Below, piece after piece: positions 23,628 through 35,522 of a stretch of DNA of 64,000 nt. How positions within the stretch are numbered: position 1 is the first letter of the stretch; each line of letters starts with the position of its first letter. The stretch is from positions 1,892,501 to 1,956,500 of the forward strand of contig WPIO01000045.1 in assembly GCA_009760855.2 (NCBI GenBank). The letters are read 5' to 3'. This DNA comes from Cristatella mucedo. Taxonomy: Eukaryota > Bryozoa > Phylactolaemata > Cristatellidae. Under the pieces are notes generated by a model. It had not been told where the DNA came from. It saw nothing but the letters and a program-made list of their open reading frames with translations, and searched no databases. The translations under genes were made by a program, and so were the position numbers.

Positions 23628-23795
23628 CTAGCTGATTAAACAGCCTCTTTTTGTATAGCGACAGAAGAGCCTTTACGGCTATCACCACCGCTTGCAGTGG
23701 CGATAAAGGATCGCCCACAGCAGGATTCGAGCCCACGACCTCGGGGCCGAGGTCGTGAAAGCAACCGCCTTACCTAGTGTGCCATCATGGCTCAC
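23628..23795 (-). mobile_element. SINE-A copy, full length, inverted
   Basis: Complete reverse-strand copy: gctgattaaacagcctcttt at its 3' end, ggctatcaccaccgcttgca, aggattcgagcccacgacct and cttacctagtgtgccatcat at the head. Together with the forward copy at 23502 it forms a large imperfect palindrome; a further 3' scrap of SINE-A follows at 23805-23855 (+). Confidence 0.88.
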
Positions 23796-23859
23796 CACCC
23801 TTCAATGCTCTTCTGTCGCTATACAAAAGAGGCTGTTTAATGAGCTAGTACTTTTTTAT

Positions 23860-25180
23860 TGTTTTAGTTGCTGAACTTATACAAGCAGCTATGCCGACGG
23901 TAGTGGAGCATGGCAGCAATCACTAGTGCCCTCGCCTCCTTATTGTTAGAACAAGTCCCCGCGTAGAGAATTCAGAACATTCTCTGTGTCCTCAGAGAAG
24001 CCGTGCGTGACGCACCGGCCATAGCGTACAATTAACTAGTTTGAAGTTCAATGCACATCTTTGGTTCAAAGCACGAAGAACAGCTGACTATTTTTTCTTT
24101 TAGATGTCCATCGATAACTTCTAAACTTGAGATTGTAAAATATCTGGCTCTGTCGCAATCTATCTGGCGTGGCACGACCGTGTTTTACTACTCCGTCGGT
24201 GTACATGGACGATCACGTGACCAGAGATCGCACGCGCCCCGCATTCGATGCATTTCTAAGTGACTTCGACCACTCGGGAACCCTCGCGTCGCTGATCGTA
24301 ACTTGCGCAAGCATTTTACTGCTTATGATATAATCCTCAATGGAAATTTCATGAGGTTTACCCTACTATTGGAGGACATGCTTCGCCTGCTGGTTCATGA
24401 AGGAGCGAGCACATTTAAGGTTGAATGAGCAGAATCAAATGACTGCGAAGGTCCTCGGACTTACCAAAACTAAGGGCAGAAGCTAAAATCTAAATATGAG
24501 TTGGCATTGGAAATCGCATTAAATACGAATGGTTAGGTGAGTAAACACAGTTGCCGCAAGGTGAATCCGTACGAACGGCCTATCGTTCCACTTGCAGCGT
24601 ATCACGCCATCTTGCAGTGCATCCTGCAATGTATTGCAGTGCGGTTGGTTTCAGAAAGTTGTAAACAAATGCAGCCGGCCGCTTCAGTGAAGTCTTCAGT
24701 AATTAAGCGTAACTTTCCATTACAAACGCATGATTGGTTCGAAGAAAGCTTTTTTCGGGCGAGTATTCAGCCGAGTAATCAGCAAGACTAAACTCAGGTG
24801 GACGAGGCGCCTCTCTCACTCTCAATCAACCGTTTGCTCACAGTACTCGTTCGGAAAACCCTATTATTGTGCGAACGTTTTTTGTCTTGCGATACTGATC
24901 CGTTTCGCGAGCACGTATCAGTTTTCACGTTTAATTATGTTCTCCCTAAGTCTGGCGATCAATCCGGTTAAGCAAAATGGTTATTCTGTCTTTATTAGGT
25001 CTTTTATCAGTATTCACCTCATTCGAACCGATGCATACACGCACTAGAAACACGGCAGCCATTATTATCGGCAAACAATTCTCGCTTGAAAATCCACGGG
25101 CAGACGATACGGAGCGATTGCGCCTAGAGACGACGTTTGTACACACGTGTCTGCTGCCTTTTTGGACTGTCGCTACGACA
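23860..25180. other. Unique sequence, no feature recognised
   Basis: About 1.3 kb of moderate-GC sequence with no repeat family and no supported exon. A forward frame near 24977 starts with a hydrophobic stretch (MVILSLLGLLSVFTSFEP) but has no supporting splice context. Confidence 0.4.
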
Positions 25181-27346
25181 CCAGGGCGTGCCGGAGCGAC
25201 CTTAGGGGCGCCAGCGGTTATGGCGGCCGTCGAGTGCTGCGAGAGGTCTCGAGTGGCGGCGAACAGTTCTCAGTCAAAGCTCGGTGTGGCGGCACGGCCA
25301 CGGCGGCACCTCCAACCTCCCCCTAACGGTACGTCTGCCGGTCGGTCGGTCTTGGGGGGGGGCAGTGGGCGTTTCCTTCTCGCACCGACGCGAGTTCAGC
25401 TTCGATCTCGGCCCTCGCCGCCGGGCACGCACCCGAGCGGGACTCACGTTCTCGCAAGCGCTCAGCGCTCCTTCGCTGGCGCGCAAGAATGAGTGGCCGG
25501 CTGGCGCGCACTCGGACGTCTATCTATTGAACACAGATCGATAGATACGGAGATCGACGGCGCGGGCTCCTGGCCGGGTGGGAGTGGACAGTGAGTTCGC
25601 ATCCGGACGAGCGGACTGGCCGCCGCCCGCTGAAGCGCGCGCGCGCTTCAGCAGGCGGGGACGAGCTTCCGAGGCGGCGGCCGCCGCGATTACGAAATAT
25701 GAGCACTTGGCCTCTGAATTACGACTGAGCGCGGCTTGCTAAGTAGCCACGCTAGACCTGGGAGGCCTGTGAGCAGCGCGATCTCTCCTAATTGAAGCGA
25801 GAAGAAGGTCCGGCCGGCCGGCCGTCCTTCCCTCCGTCACGCAGCAATTTAGCGATCGGCAAGTACTTCCGGCAGTGATGTGTAATAGAAGCGTAATTCT
25901 ACTAGGACTCGGCGAATCCAGTCCATAGATGGCGAGCTCTAGTCTACTATTACCGCGCACGAGCGAGAATATTGTGTGACCTATGACCTGGCCGCTATAT
26001 GAGGCACGGAAACTACAGCAGCCACTCTTTCGAAAGGTGACAGTCTGCCGGTCGGCGAGTCCTAGCGTTGAGCGTAAGCCGCTGTGAGCCGCTGAGTGAG
26101 CGAGTCTGTTGGAAGTAAACGCAGGTATAGTATACAGGCCTTTCCTTTTCGTCTCCCGGTAGTAGAGAGTAGTGGCAGTGAGCGCGAGCTGCAGCAATTT
26201 TGAACGCGAGTCCGTCGCAAGTCGCCTGCTGCATCGGCCACAACAGCAAGCTATTGCGCCGTTTCTAACAAGGCGTCGTTTTCAGCGCTGCGCCCCGAAT
26301 AACGAGCGCTGCTGCGTCGCTACCGTTGGCGAAATGGGCGCTGCGGTCGGTCTCTTCGCGTTGCATTCCTTGTGCCGCTACCTGGGGGGGGGGTAGCAAA
26401 AGTCGCGAAGTCCTGACAATGTCGGTGGCCTGGACAGCATTATTAGCGACAACAATCAGACGTTTGCTTAGTGCCCTCGACGAACTGAATCTTTTTCTGT
26501 GCACTCTGCGCGTGCTACGACGGGTGGAGGAAACTGAGGCCTAAGCTCCAGAGGCCTCGAGGAGAGCGGCGGCCGACGACCGCCGGCTCGCAGTAGGTAG
26601 ACAGCAAGTCTGCTCGCTGTTTTGCAAAGCGCTCATTATCGCCGAGACTACGTTCCGCAACCACCCCCACCACGAGCGCTCGCGCGTGCCGGGTCCTCGT
26701 CTTTCTTTCTCCACCTCTCCATTGTTGTCTTTCTGTACATTTCATAGCAAGCTTGCCAGGTGAGAATTCGGGCCCTCCCTGCTCTGGCCAGAGCAAGCGA
26801 TCGAGCCTCCTTCGCGATGACGACGCTCATCCGAAAGGCAATCGCTGTTGGAAAGATTTTTTTGAAACCCTAGCAGACGACGTCCGGGAGGCCGGCACGC
26901 TCCATCTCAATCGGCCATCGATATCGTGCGAGATCGACCTAGATCGACCAAGATCACGCGAGATCGACCGAGATCGACTGCGATCAGCGTCGAACCGAAT
27001 GGCGAGCCACCTAGCAGGTCGGTCGCTATCCGCGTCGCCCAGCTAGCGATCGGCGGCTAGTGCAAGTCGAGCGCCTGCAGCTTCGTCTGCATCGCAAGCA
27101 CGGCTCGGCCGTCAAAGCAAGCGCGCGAGGCGGCTGTCGCGCGCAGAGAATCCTAAGATGGACATCGTCGCCAAAAGTAAATACACGCACTACCGTTGAC
27201 CGTCCATTGCGCACCGGAGCAGCCCAACGCTGCCGACGTTCGGCGCAGGCGAGTGTCGGAGAGCGTATCGCTGATGCCTCGGGCTCGTTTTCTAGTAGGA
27301 CCTATAGGGCGGAGGCTGTCGTTCCCGCAGGTGCGTGCGAGCGTGC

Positions 27347-27348
<2 letters not shown>

Positions 27349-27377
<29 letters not shown>

Positions 27378-27378
27378 C

Positions 27379-27417
<39 letters not shown>

Positions 27418-27590
27418 TGTGAGAGAGAGTGAGAGAGTGATAAAGAGAGAGAGAGAGAGAGAGAGAGAGGAGAAAGAGAGAGGGAAGGAGAGAGAGAGAG
27501 AGAGAGAGAGTGGGACAGAGACAGAGCAAGAGAGAGAGAGAGAGAGCGCGCGAGAGAGGGCGGGAGAGAGACAGAGGGAGCGGAATAGAT
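27349..27590. repeat. (GA)n-rich purine tract
   Basis: Several perfect (GA)n blocks separated by GC- and GT-containing units, within the CpG-rich cluster. Confidence 0.95.
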
Positions 27591-28495
27591 GACATAACGC
27601 TCCTCCGGAGGGCGGACACGCATTCCGCGTCATGGCACAACGGGGCGGTTCCCACTTCAATCCCGCTGGGTGCTGAAGGAGTTGAAATGACTCGGTTAGC
27701 TTAGCGGGCAACTCAATCAGAAAATGCAATCTTTCGGCGTTACTAAGATCGAAAGCAATTTTCCTGCGCGCGTGTGCTCGCGCCAGGGCGGCAGGTCACC
27801 GGGTTTCCCTCGCGGTGCAGAAATGTTCGTTCGCGCCACCTATATGAACTCCGTGCCGCCCGTGCGTCGCCGCCGTCGCGCTCCTACTTGCTTTTGAAAG
27901 CACCGCACGTGCACCCGCCTACAAGCTCGAAGAGGCGTCAAGTCGCCGGTTAAAGCGCGTAAGACCTTCCGCCGACGTCGAAGCGGCCGCTGGCGGCGGT
28001 GGCTGCTGCCGAGCCGGCTGTAGGGACCGCGCCTATCGCAGCGTCGGCGCCTTTGGCGTACTGAGCAATCGAGAAATATAGTAAGAAATCTAAAGATACA
28101 TAGAAACACAGGTCAGAAATCAAGGCCAAACTTTTACTGGGCGTCCTGCGGTCGAGCGTCACCATAGCCGCCATCTCTCCGTGGCCGCAATCGGTGGAAG
28201 TGGCGAGAGCGGCGGCGCAGCAGGCGGCGCCGGCCGCCGCTCTCGTAGGGTCCCTGCCCAGAGGTGGCTCGAAGCACGCTCGGCGAAGCGGTCCGTAGTT
28301 TTTTCTGATCCGCTTTTTTCCGCGCACGCTCGCCGATCCGCGCGACCTCCGCACCGACCGCGGCGCCAATCGGTCGTCCAACGTTGCAATTCGACCGGAA
28401 GAGTAGCTCGCGCCTCTCCGACGGCCGCGACGGCAGCTGGTGATGCACCGGGGCCGACGCAGCGCTCAACGAGTGCGGTCCGAGCTTGCGCGCGT

Positions 28496-28496
<1 letters not shown>

Positions 28497-28542
<46 letters not shown>
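28497..28542. repeat. (CT)n microsatellite
   Basis: About 22 perfect CT units within a CpG-dense block. Confidence 0.95.
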
Positions 28543-28544
<2 letters not shown>

Positions 28545-29921
28545 GGCGAGCGCTCGCTCGTGCAGGCGCTCCTTACCATGCCATCGCCGCCAGGACGGAG
28601 CATGTCCACTACGACGACGACGACAGCGTCGACGAGCGCGTCGGACGTTGCGACGACGGCTGGCGGTGGGAAAATCACTTAACGCGATTTCCACGAGCGG
28701 CACGGTTCGTTGCCGCGACAGGATAGCGGCGGCGGCGGACAGGCGACGACGAACGATTGCTCCGTGGTGCCCGCACGCTCGCCGCCTCGAGGCGATGAGG
28801 CGGTCGCCGCCGACGCTGCTGCTGCGTCGGCGTCTGCGGCGGCAGCGGCGGCGACGCGCTGGCTAGCGAGCTCGGCTCCCGGCCGCCGTCTGCTGCGTCG
28901 AGTGCAGTCATTAGTGGTCGCGGCGGCGCGCAGAGCTGCTGCTTTCGCGAGCCGCCGCTTGATCCGTATTACCATACAGATGATTAGAGGCTCTTCATAA
29001 TGGCCATTTGCATGCAAGAGGTCTCCTCGGCAGTTCTCCACTCTTTCTCCGCTCCAGTCGCCGCTCCGCGCGCGCGCGCGAGCGCAGGCGTGGAGGCGAA
29101 CGACCGCCTTATTGCCGCCCGAGGGCCGCCGGCTGTCGAGAGAGGAAAATCGGGGGCGAGCGACGTCCTCTCGCGAATCCGCGCCTCTCGTCGCGCACGC
29201 AGGCGCGCGCTCGCGAGCGAAGCGTCGGCACGCCTCGCGGCGTCCGACGGCGTGGCAGCGCACAGGCGCGGCCAGTCGCCGCTGGAAGGGGGCAGCGACT
29301 GCGTCGGCGTCGCTGTCGCGGCCGGCCGCGTCGTACGCGCGTTCGCCGGACGAACGTAGCTTCGGACGGCAGCAGCCTCGCTGTCCGTCGCGCCGACCGA
29401 CCGACGCGTCGCGGCTGCGGCGCACAGGCAGACAGTTGCGAGCGCCTGCTGACGGCGTCGCGGCAGGCGTGACGCGAGATCGCTCGCTTGCACGTCTCGC
29501 CGGACGCGTCTCGCGGCCGCCGCAGAGCGTCGGCACTAGTTGCCCGCGGGTCGAACGTAGCGAAAAATATCCCCGAGCGAGACGCCACGCCCCTTTCTAC
29601 CCCGCCCCGACACCGGCCCGGGGCGGTTCCGGCCGCCGCGCGCGAGTGGCGGAATGCGCGTCAACTGTGGTCAAGCGCTACGCGTAATTCGCTTGGAGTC
29701 GTCTGCCACCCATCACCGCCTTGTGCCCGGAATCAATTAGGCTGCAGCGGCAGCGGCAGCAGGCAGCCAGCGATGGTAGATGCTGGCTTCGCAGACGCTA
29801 GCCAGCCGCTCTGCGAAAGGTTTATTGGCACCGCACGAAAGACCACTCTTACGGCGTCTCGCAGACGTAAAAGTGTCCTCTCGCGCGCCTAGGTCAGCAA
29901 CTCGCCACCGAGGCGTATCAA

Positions 29922-30115
29922 CTAACTCCATTTGCATGCTGACCCTGTGCATATCACCCCTAACCATATTATTCATTTTGTTTGTTTTTCAAGTATGATT
30001 TTACTTACCATTCAATTGCATTTCACTTTGCAGCAAATGTAAAACTCATAGAAAGAGATTAAGTTCTCTAAGGGCGCTTTATCAAGTGCATTATTATTAT
30101 TATTATTATTATTAT
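29922..30115 (+). mobile_element. LINE family 1 3' end
   Basis: Untranslated 3' region from ccatttgcatgctgaccctg onward with full tail and (ATT)n. Confidence 0.85.
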
Positions 30116-30412
30116 CCTAGGCAGGAGTGGTCGCATGTAACCAAAACTGTCCTAACATATGCAACCAACATAATAGTAATATCAATAATAATAATAATAA
30201 TATTCGCAATATTATTAAGAAGAATTCTCATAACCTATACGGCCAGTTAGATTTAATCTTACCTTCTCGCTCTCTCACTCGCTCGCTCTCTCCATCGTAA
30301 TCTCGCTCATTCTCCGTGCTGTCGTGCGAAACTGGAAAGCAGACCTCTGTACGCCGAAGATCGCGCCACTTCCTTTCAGGCCGCTGCGCCCAGTCACATG
30401 GCAAAGGGTCAC

Positions 30413-30566
30413 GATAGCCCAGGAGGTAAGATGTTCGCTCTTCACGATCGAAGTCGTGGGTTCGAATCCTGAAGTGAGCGATCCTTTGTTGACAACTGCA
30501 AGCGATGGTGACAGCCGTTAAAGTTCATCTGCCGCTGTACAAAAGAGGCTATTAAACCAGCTAGTA
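30413..30566 (+). mobile_element. SINE-A copy
   Basis: agcccaggaggtaagatgtt (A-box-like), gtcgtgggttcgaatcctga (B-box-like), tgcaagcgatggtgacagcc and caaaagaggctattaaacca. Confidence 0.85.
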
Positions 30567-31059
30567 ATACGATTAGACTTTTCAAGGGAAGTCGGGTGGC
30601 GACTAGCACTTGCGGCTCGCTTCCCGAAATACCAGCCGAAACTTTCTGGCCCGAGTGCGAGTGATTTCTGAGAATTTCTGCGCCTGCTGTTTTTTTCGCC
30701 ATTTTTTCGCCCCCGTTTCCACCGGCAGCCGTATGAGCGTCGGTTCATCGCGCAGGTTCACCGAGCTTGACTGCCAAACAACAAAGATCCACGGCGGCCA
30801 CCAAATTCAGCGTATCCGGTGGACTGGAGCCACGGCTCGGCGTGACTCGACGCGAACGCGACACGAATTTGGCGCGTCGCGAGCGAGGATCTACGCCTGA
30901 CGGCGTTGGGGGAATAGGGCTGAGCTGCACGCACAGGAGAAGCGGAGGGTTTGTAATGGCAACAATAATAACGACATTTCCGTAATGTTCTAAACAAATG
31001 CCTATCCGCATCTAGGCAATTTACGCACGCGGGCGGGAAGCGCGGCGATGGGTGCTTAC

Positions 31060-31238
31060 AGCCGCACAGGTCGCGCGCGTTGGAAATTATGCGGATCGAG
31101 CCGTTCGTTGACGGTATCCCGTTCGCCAGCAGCGTGAGCCGACGCTTTTTATACAAACGCAAATTCGCCGCACTGGCTCCCGCCGTCTGCACGGTTGTAG
31201 GGCTGGTCTCCACTGATAGTTCTATCACGTCGTAGCTA
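31060..31238 (-). CDS. Candidate exon, beta-grasp-like N-terminal segment (KCTD9/KHA- or doublecortin-like), unconfirmed
   Basis: The candidate has a good acceptor (atctgcttgcatttccgagcag, phase 2) and donor (GGCT|gtaagc, phase 1) and encodes 59 residues, starting SYDVIELSVETSPTTVQTAG and containing RRLTLLANGIPSTNGSIRII and SNARDLCG. The pattern R-R-x-T-L-x-x-N-G-x-P-x-x-x-G-x-(x)n-DL resembles the opening strand-turn-strand of the KHA domain of KCTD9 and, less closely, of doublecortin domains. Only the first part of such a domain is present, and no phase-1 partner exon was recognised downstream. The frame stays open above the acceptor, so an initial exon starting with a methionine near 31,294 or 31,330 is another reading. 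It lies between two CpG islands on the strand shared by the two identified genes. Confidence 0.4.
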
Positions 31239-31683
31239 CTGCTCGGAAATGCAAGCAGATTAGCTGATTTAGTTCTCAGCCGATTCACCCGCATCATTTT
31301 CCTGTGGAGCCTGACAGCCGTAGCGGCCATCGCTTCCGCTTGCAGCGGTCAACACCGAATGGCTTGCTATAGGACTCGAACCCCTGACCTTTTAGGCCTA
31401 AGCCAAAACCCCGGGGGCGGCAGTGCAGCAGCTTCAAGCGCAACTCCGATCCAAAAACTTCCCTCAACGTTGCTCTTTGATTGAAATAATGCGCTTTGCA
31501 AATAATTCAAGACAATTTTACGCGAAGATAAATTCACGTACTATCAACTTGCGAAAGGAAAATTATATAGAGAGTGGGTGCGAAGATTGCGATTTTATGG
31601 ACAGGATAGAACTCGGGGAGTTATAAGTTAAAACACATCGATGGGAGGAAACCACGGGAGATACAGACCACGCGCATGCGCGC

Positions 31684-31724
31684 CTGAGAGAGAGAGCGAG
31701 AGAGAGAGAGAGAGAGAGAGAGAG
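31684..31724. repeat. (GA)n microsatellite
   Basis: About 20 GA units with one GC interruption. Confidence 0.9.
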
Positions 31725-32252
31725 GGGAGGTAGTAGGATAAAAGTCGGAATCGTCACAAAGAGATTAAGACGGAAAGGACGCAGTAGCTTCGTCATGAGA
31801 GAGTAGCTCGCTGTGTGTTGATGGCAGTGACGCCTTTCTGCACGACTAAAGACACTCGTAGGCTTTTCCCAACTCCCATGCAGCTGCTTTCGGCTGTGTA
31901 TGGTTGAGCGGCATCGTTCGCAAAAGAATTAGAGAGAGCGCGAGTAGCGTCCCCTAACTCTACCTCCCCCGCAACACGAATCGCATATCGCCGCTCGAGG
32001 TCACTTCTGCGTCACGGAAGTCACGTCACGGACGTTACGTGCGGTATGGACGCTGGCGGACGTCACGTGGCTTGACCAGTGCTAGTGATGCCGGCGACTC
32101 CGGAAATCTGTGCGCTGGTGCAGTAGAGTCGACTCTCCATATAAGGATATCGGATATAGGAGTACTCCACGTATAAGAATAGCGAATCTGCGTCAAAGAT
32201 ATTGTGCAATATTAGTCTCCCTCTGCATATGGGAATACTCAACATATACGGA

Positions 32253-32415
32253 GAGCCGTGATGGCTCACTGGGTAAGGTGGTTGCTTTTCACGACCTCGG
32301 CCCCGAGCCGGTCGAATCCTGTAGTGGGCGATCCTTTATCGCCACCGCTTGCGGTGGCGACGGCCGTTAAGGCTCTTCTGTCGCTATACAAAAGAGGCTG
32401 TTGAATCAGCTAGTC
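32253..32415 (+). mobile_element. SINE-A copy, near complete
   Basis: The best full copy in this strand: gagccgtgatggctcactgg head, aaggtggttgcttttcacga, cggtcgaatcctgtagtggg, cgttaaggctcttctgtcgc, aaaagaggctgttgaatcag. Confidence 0.9.
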
Positions 32416-32477
32416 ATTCATTATACTAATGCCTATTTCCGGCCGGAACGTATTTTTATAGGTGGAGTCGATTGTGC

Positions 32478-32480
<3 letters not shown>

Positions 32481-32550
<70 letters not shown>
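32481..32550. repeat. (CT)n microsatellite
   Basis: About 34 CT units followed by CTGTCTCT units to about 32580. Confidence 0.95.
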
Positions 32551-32559
<9 letters not shown>

Positions 32560-34049
32560 GTCTCTCTGTCTCTCTCTCTACCCATGCCCGCTCTCTCTAG
32601 ACTACTCGCGGGGCAGGCTCGGAGCGCGGACGCGTTGGCTCGCGCAGCCGAGCGAGCGCTGCCTCGGAGGCGGCGCTCGCCGGCCCGAGTGAGCGAGCGC
32701 GCTTAGACGGTGACCCGTCCGGCTCGTGCGCATTGACGCTGAATTTGATTGCTTTTTTTCCCAGAGCTTGCACAGCGCCTGCGAGGAGACTCAATTCCCT
32801 AAGGGCACCGGGCCAAGTCACTTTATCGCCATCGTCATTCGTTCGCCTAAGCTGCCAGACGGTCCGTATTCGCGTCGGAACATCTTCCTTGCAGATTAAA
32901 GGTCGAGGGAGCAAAGGAGTGATCTGCTGCACTGCTGCGAGCAGGCGATTCCACTCGGGTTCAAGGCTCTCCAAGTCGGAGGCAGCAGCGAGTCCAGTGG
33001 ACGCCCGGGCACCAGGCGTCCATTGAGAAAGCGGAAACCCGCATGCGTTCCTTGCCTAAGGGGCTCCCGCTTGCGAAGCGGACCGGCACCGGGCCATGCA
33101 AGAGTTGCTCGTACGTGTGCCGGTACGTACGTTTTCCTCAGGAAGAACCGGAAGTAAAGTGCTGTATAGAAACGTATGGCTGCACATAAATGCATGCATA
33201 TAAACGCGGCCGTACGATCGGCCGCCGTGTTCTACTTACGCGCCACGACGTAGCTGCCAATACTTGCGTAGGTAGCGTACGCGCAGCGGACATGACCGCT
33301 TCGCGTCGAGTCGGCAGCTCTGATGCAGAAAAAGAAAAGGGCGTGGATAACGTCCGCACTGGCCAGGCGAGACCAGCAGAAAGTTGCGGCTGGCGCCGCT
33401 GATGGTCACGTGACCGAAATGGACCCTGCCTACCTGCCGCGCGCAGGCTAGCTGAAGAGAGCGGAAGCGCCGGTGAACCAGGTTAGGCAGTCAACGTCCG
33501 CAGTTGACGCCCAGTATGGGGAAGGGGTGTAGTCAGCCCCGCGTTGCTTCGGCGTTTCAATGCCCACAGGCCCCCCACCTCTTTCGCCTCCATCGCGCCG
33601 TCGCTAGTTGACAAATTCACTCTAATTAAGCGAAAATGAACTAGAAACGGTCGGTGGGAGTAAAGCTTAAATTTCGAGCGAATATTCTAGTATACATTCG
33701 GCAAAACCTACCGACTAAATGTTGCGCAATTTTGCAGGCGCCGTCTGATGCATATGGGCTTCGAAGACGCTAGCCACTAGCACAGTCTACCGCAATCCAT
33801 TTGAATCCACCGTAAATCCACGGGATATCAGATGCGCAAAGCTACAATTTAGATTGTATACTAAACTTTACCCTAGTTCAAGAGCGCTAACAAAAACTTA
33901 GCGCCATTGAGCGGGCTCATGTCGTCACGAAATTCCATTGCTATCGAATGCAGCTACCCGAGCGATGACCAGCGACCGCAATCCACAGCCGCCAGGGGCG
34001 CTGCAGTCGCTGCTGCAAGTCAGTACGTCTGCTGGAGACTGCATTAGAT

Positions 34050-34193
34050 AAATAAATAAATAGTTCACTTTTATAGTGCCCTAAGAGAAGTTTATCTCCA
34101 TTCGGGCACGTCACATATGCCTTGAGGCTCGAGCCCACGACCTCGGCCCGACCTTGGCGAGCACCTTGGCCGGTGGGCCAAACCAGCATTGTG
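34050..34193 (-). mobile_element. SINE-B copy
   Basis: Plus strand shows the reversed tail (tatagtgccctaagagaagt, ccattcgggcacgtcacata) and the reversed tRNA-like head (ggctcgagcccacgacctcg, cggtgggccaaaccagcatt). Confidence 0.8.
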
Positions 34194-34370
34194 ACTACGC
34201 TTGCTATTTGCAGCTAAAACGGTTAAGGAATCCCTTAGCCCCTCCAAACCAAGTCAGCGCGAGAGCGAATGGACAGGCCTGTCCAACTGCCTACCATGCA
34301 TTCGACGGACGCCACTCTTACAGAGCGAAGCGACTGCGGCGGGCGCGGGCGCTCGCGCTGACGTCAGCGA

Positions 34371-34372
<2 letters not shown>

Positions 34373-34427
<55 letters not shown>
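34373..34427. repeat. (CT)n microsatellite
   Basis: About 27 perfect CT units in a CpG island. Confidence 0.95.
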
Positions 34428-34429
<2 letters not shown>

Positions 34430-35047
34430 GCCTGCAAGTGCCCGAGTCGCTACGGCTCCGCACGCGCGGCTGCGGTGTACGGAGAACGCTTCGCCGCCGG
34501 ACCTGCCTTCAGCAGCGCTTTCGCCGCCGCGGGCGAATCATACGCAGAGACAGGAAGTGCACTTGCGCAAGCGGAAGCGGCGCCCGAATCTAGACGCACT
34601 TTCGACGCGGAAGCGTGGGAAGCCCCGCCCCTTCCACTTTCTTTAGCTGCCGCGATCGCCGGCCGACTGCGCTCAGGAGTTCGACCTTGCAACAAAAGCC
34701 GCTCGCAACTCGGAAGTACGACGGGACGCTGCACGCGCCAGTCGGCTGCCGCCGCCACGGTCCACAGCCATTTACTGTGCGGCGGCCGAGCGCGCGAGTT
34801 GCCCATTGCGTGGAGTGTCACTCGCGAGCGGCAGCGGAGAGGGTTCGTTTTAATGCACTTCCGCCAATGCGGCTCCTCACCCACGCCTACGGCTCGCACC
34901 GCAGGGGGGCGTGTCCTTTCGCCGGCGCCGGGCGCTGCGAGCCTCGGAAATCCAGGGCATCCGCGAGGTGGGTGGAGTGCGGTTGAGGGGCGTGTCTCCA
35001 TCGAACGACCGCAGCGGCGACAGTCCTAGAGTGCGTCGGAAAAAATA

Positions 35048-35145
35048 GAATAACAATAACAGCAGTAATACGTTTGCATGGCGCCTTCAGATAACTTAAA
35101 TGTCCGTCTAGGCACTTTACATACGCCGCAAAGGGGAAGGAAAAT
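35048..35145 (-). mobile_element. LINE family 1 tail fragment
   Basis: aataacaataacagcagtaa followed by atggcgccttcagataactt and gtctaggcactttacatacg, the reversed LINE tail, embedded in CpG-rich sequence. Confidence 0.75.
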
Positions 35146-35522
35146 AAGCACCCTTCCAAAAGGAGGCGCCGGGCAGGGTGCGAGCGAGCCCACGCGACGC
35201 CAGCACGCCACGCGAGAGCGGACGAGAACGGACGACTGCCGCCTGCGTTGGCGTAGGCACCGCCGGGTCCAGGCCGAGGGAGCCGCGCTGCCGCTTAGCA
35301 GCCGACGTCGATCTGGAAGGCCCCAGTCTTGTAGGCAGTCAGCACTCGGGCGGCTGGCTAGCGGCGCTGAGACTCGTAACACCCTGAGCGCCGCCGACGC
35401 AGCGGACAGTCGCCGAGCTTAGCACTCGACGAAACGAGAGGCAAGCGCAGAGCGCGGCGGAAGAAGAAGCAGACGTCGTCGTGCGCGAAACGCAGCCGGC
35501 GCCCGGCGACGGCGGCAGTCAC

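Larger units (their letters stand above)
25180..29900. promoter_or_regulatory. Cluster of CpG-rich segments, no gene assigned
   Basis: Several CpG-dense blocks (25.2-25.7, 26.5-27.3, 27.8-29.7 kb) separated by more ordinary sequence and by GA/CT tracts at 27349-27590 and 28497-28542. Open frames of up to 285 codons occur but consist of arginine, alanine and serine in every frame. Possible exons in this block are discussed as findings. Confidence 0.4.

Noticed and set aside
27950-28381. Reverse frame ending R-F-D-V-G-G-R-S-Y-A-L, resembling the start of a KCTD-type BTB domain
   Set aside because: A stop codon follows immediately, the preceding sequence is low complexity, and the rest of the domain is absent.
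28679-29536. 285-codon reverse open frame
   Set aside because: Long only because CpG-rich DNA lacks stop codons; all six frames here are open and arginine/alanine-rich.
32253-32415. A-box and B-box words suggesting a functional tRNA gene
   Set aside because: The same tRNA-like head with the same non-tRNA body recurs about twelve times; it is a SINE, and no acceptor stem or cloverleaf is complete.
32597-32974. Reverse 125-codon frame starting MESLEPEWNRLL
   Set aside because: Overlaps a degraded LINE-tail-like stretch and a GC-rich segment; no splice or family support.
34154-35029. 291-codon forward open frame
   Set aside because: It runs through a (CT)n tract as a serine/leucine run and is otherwise alanine/arginine-rich like every frame of this CpG island; no splice or domain support.
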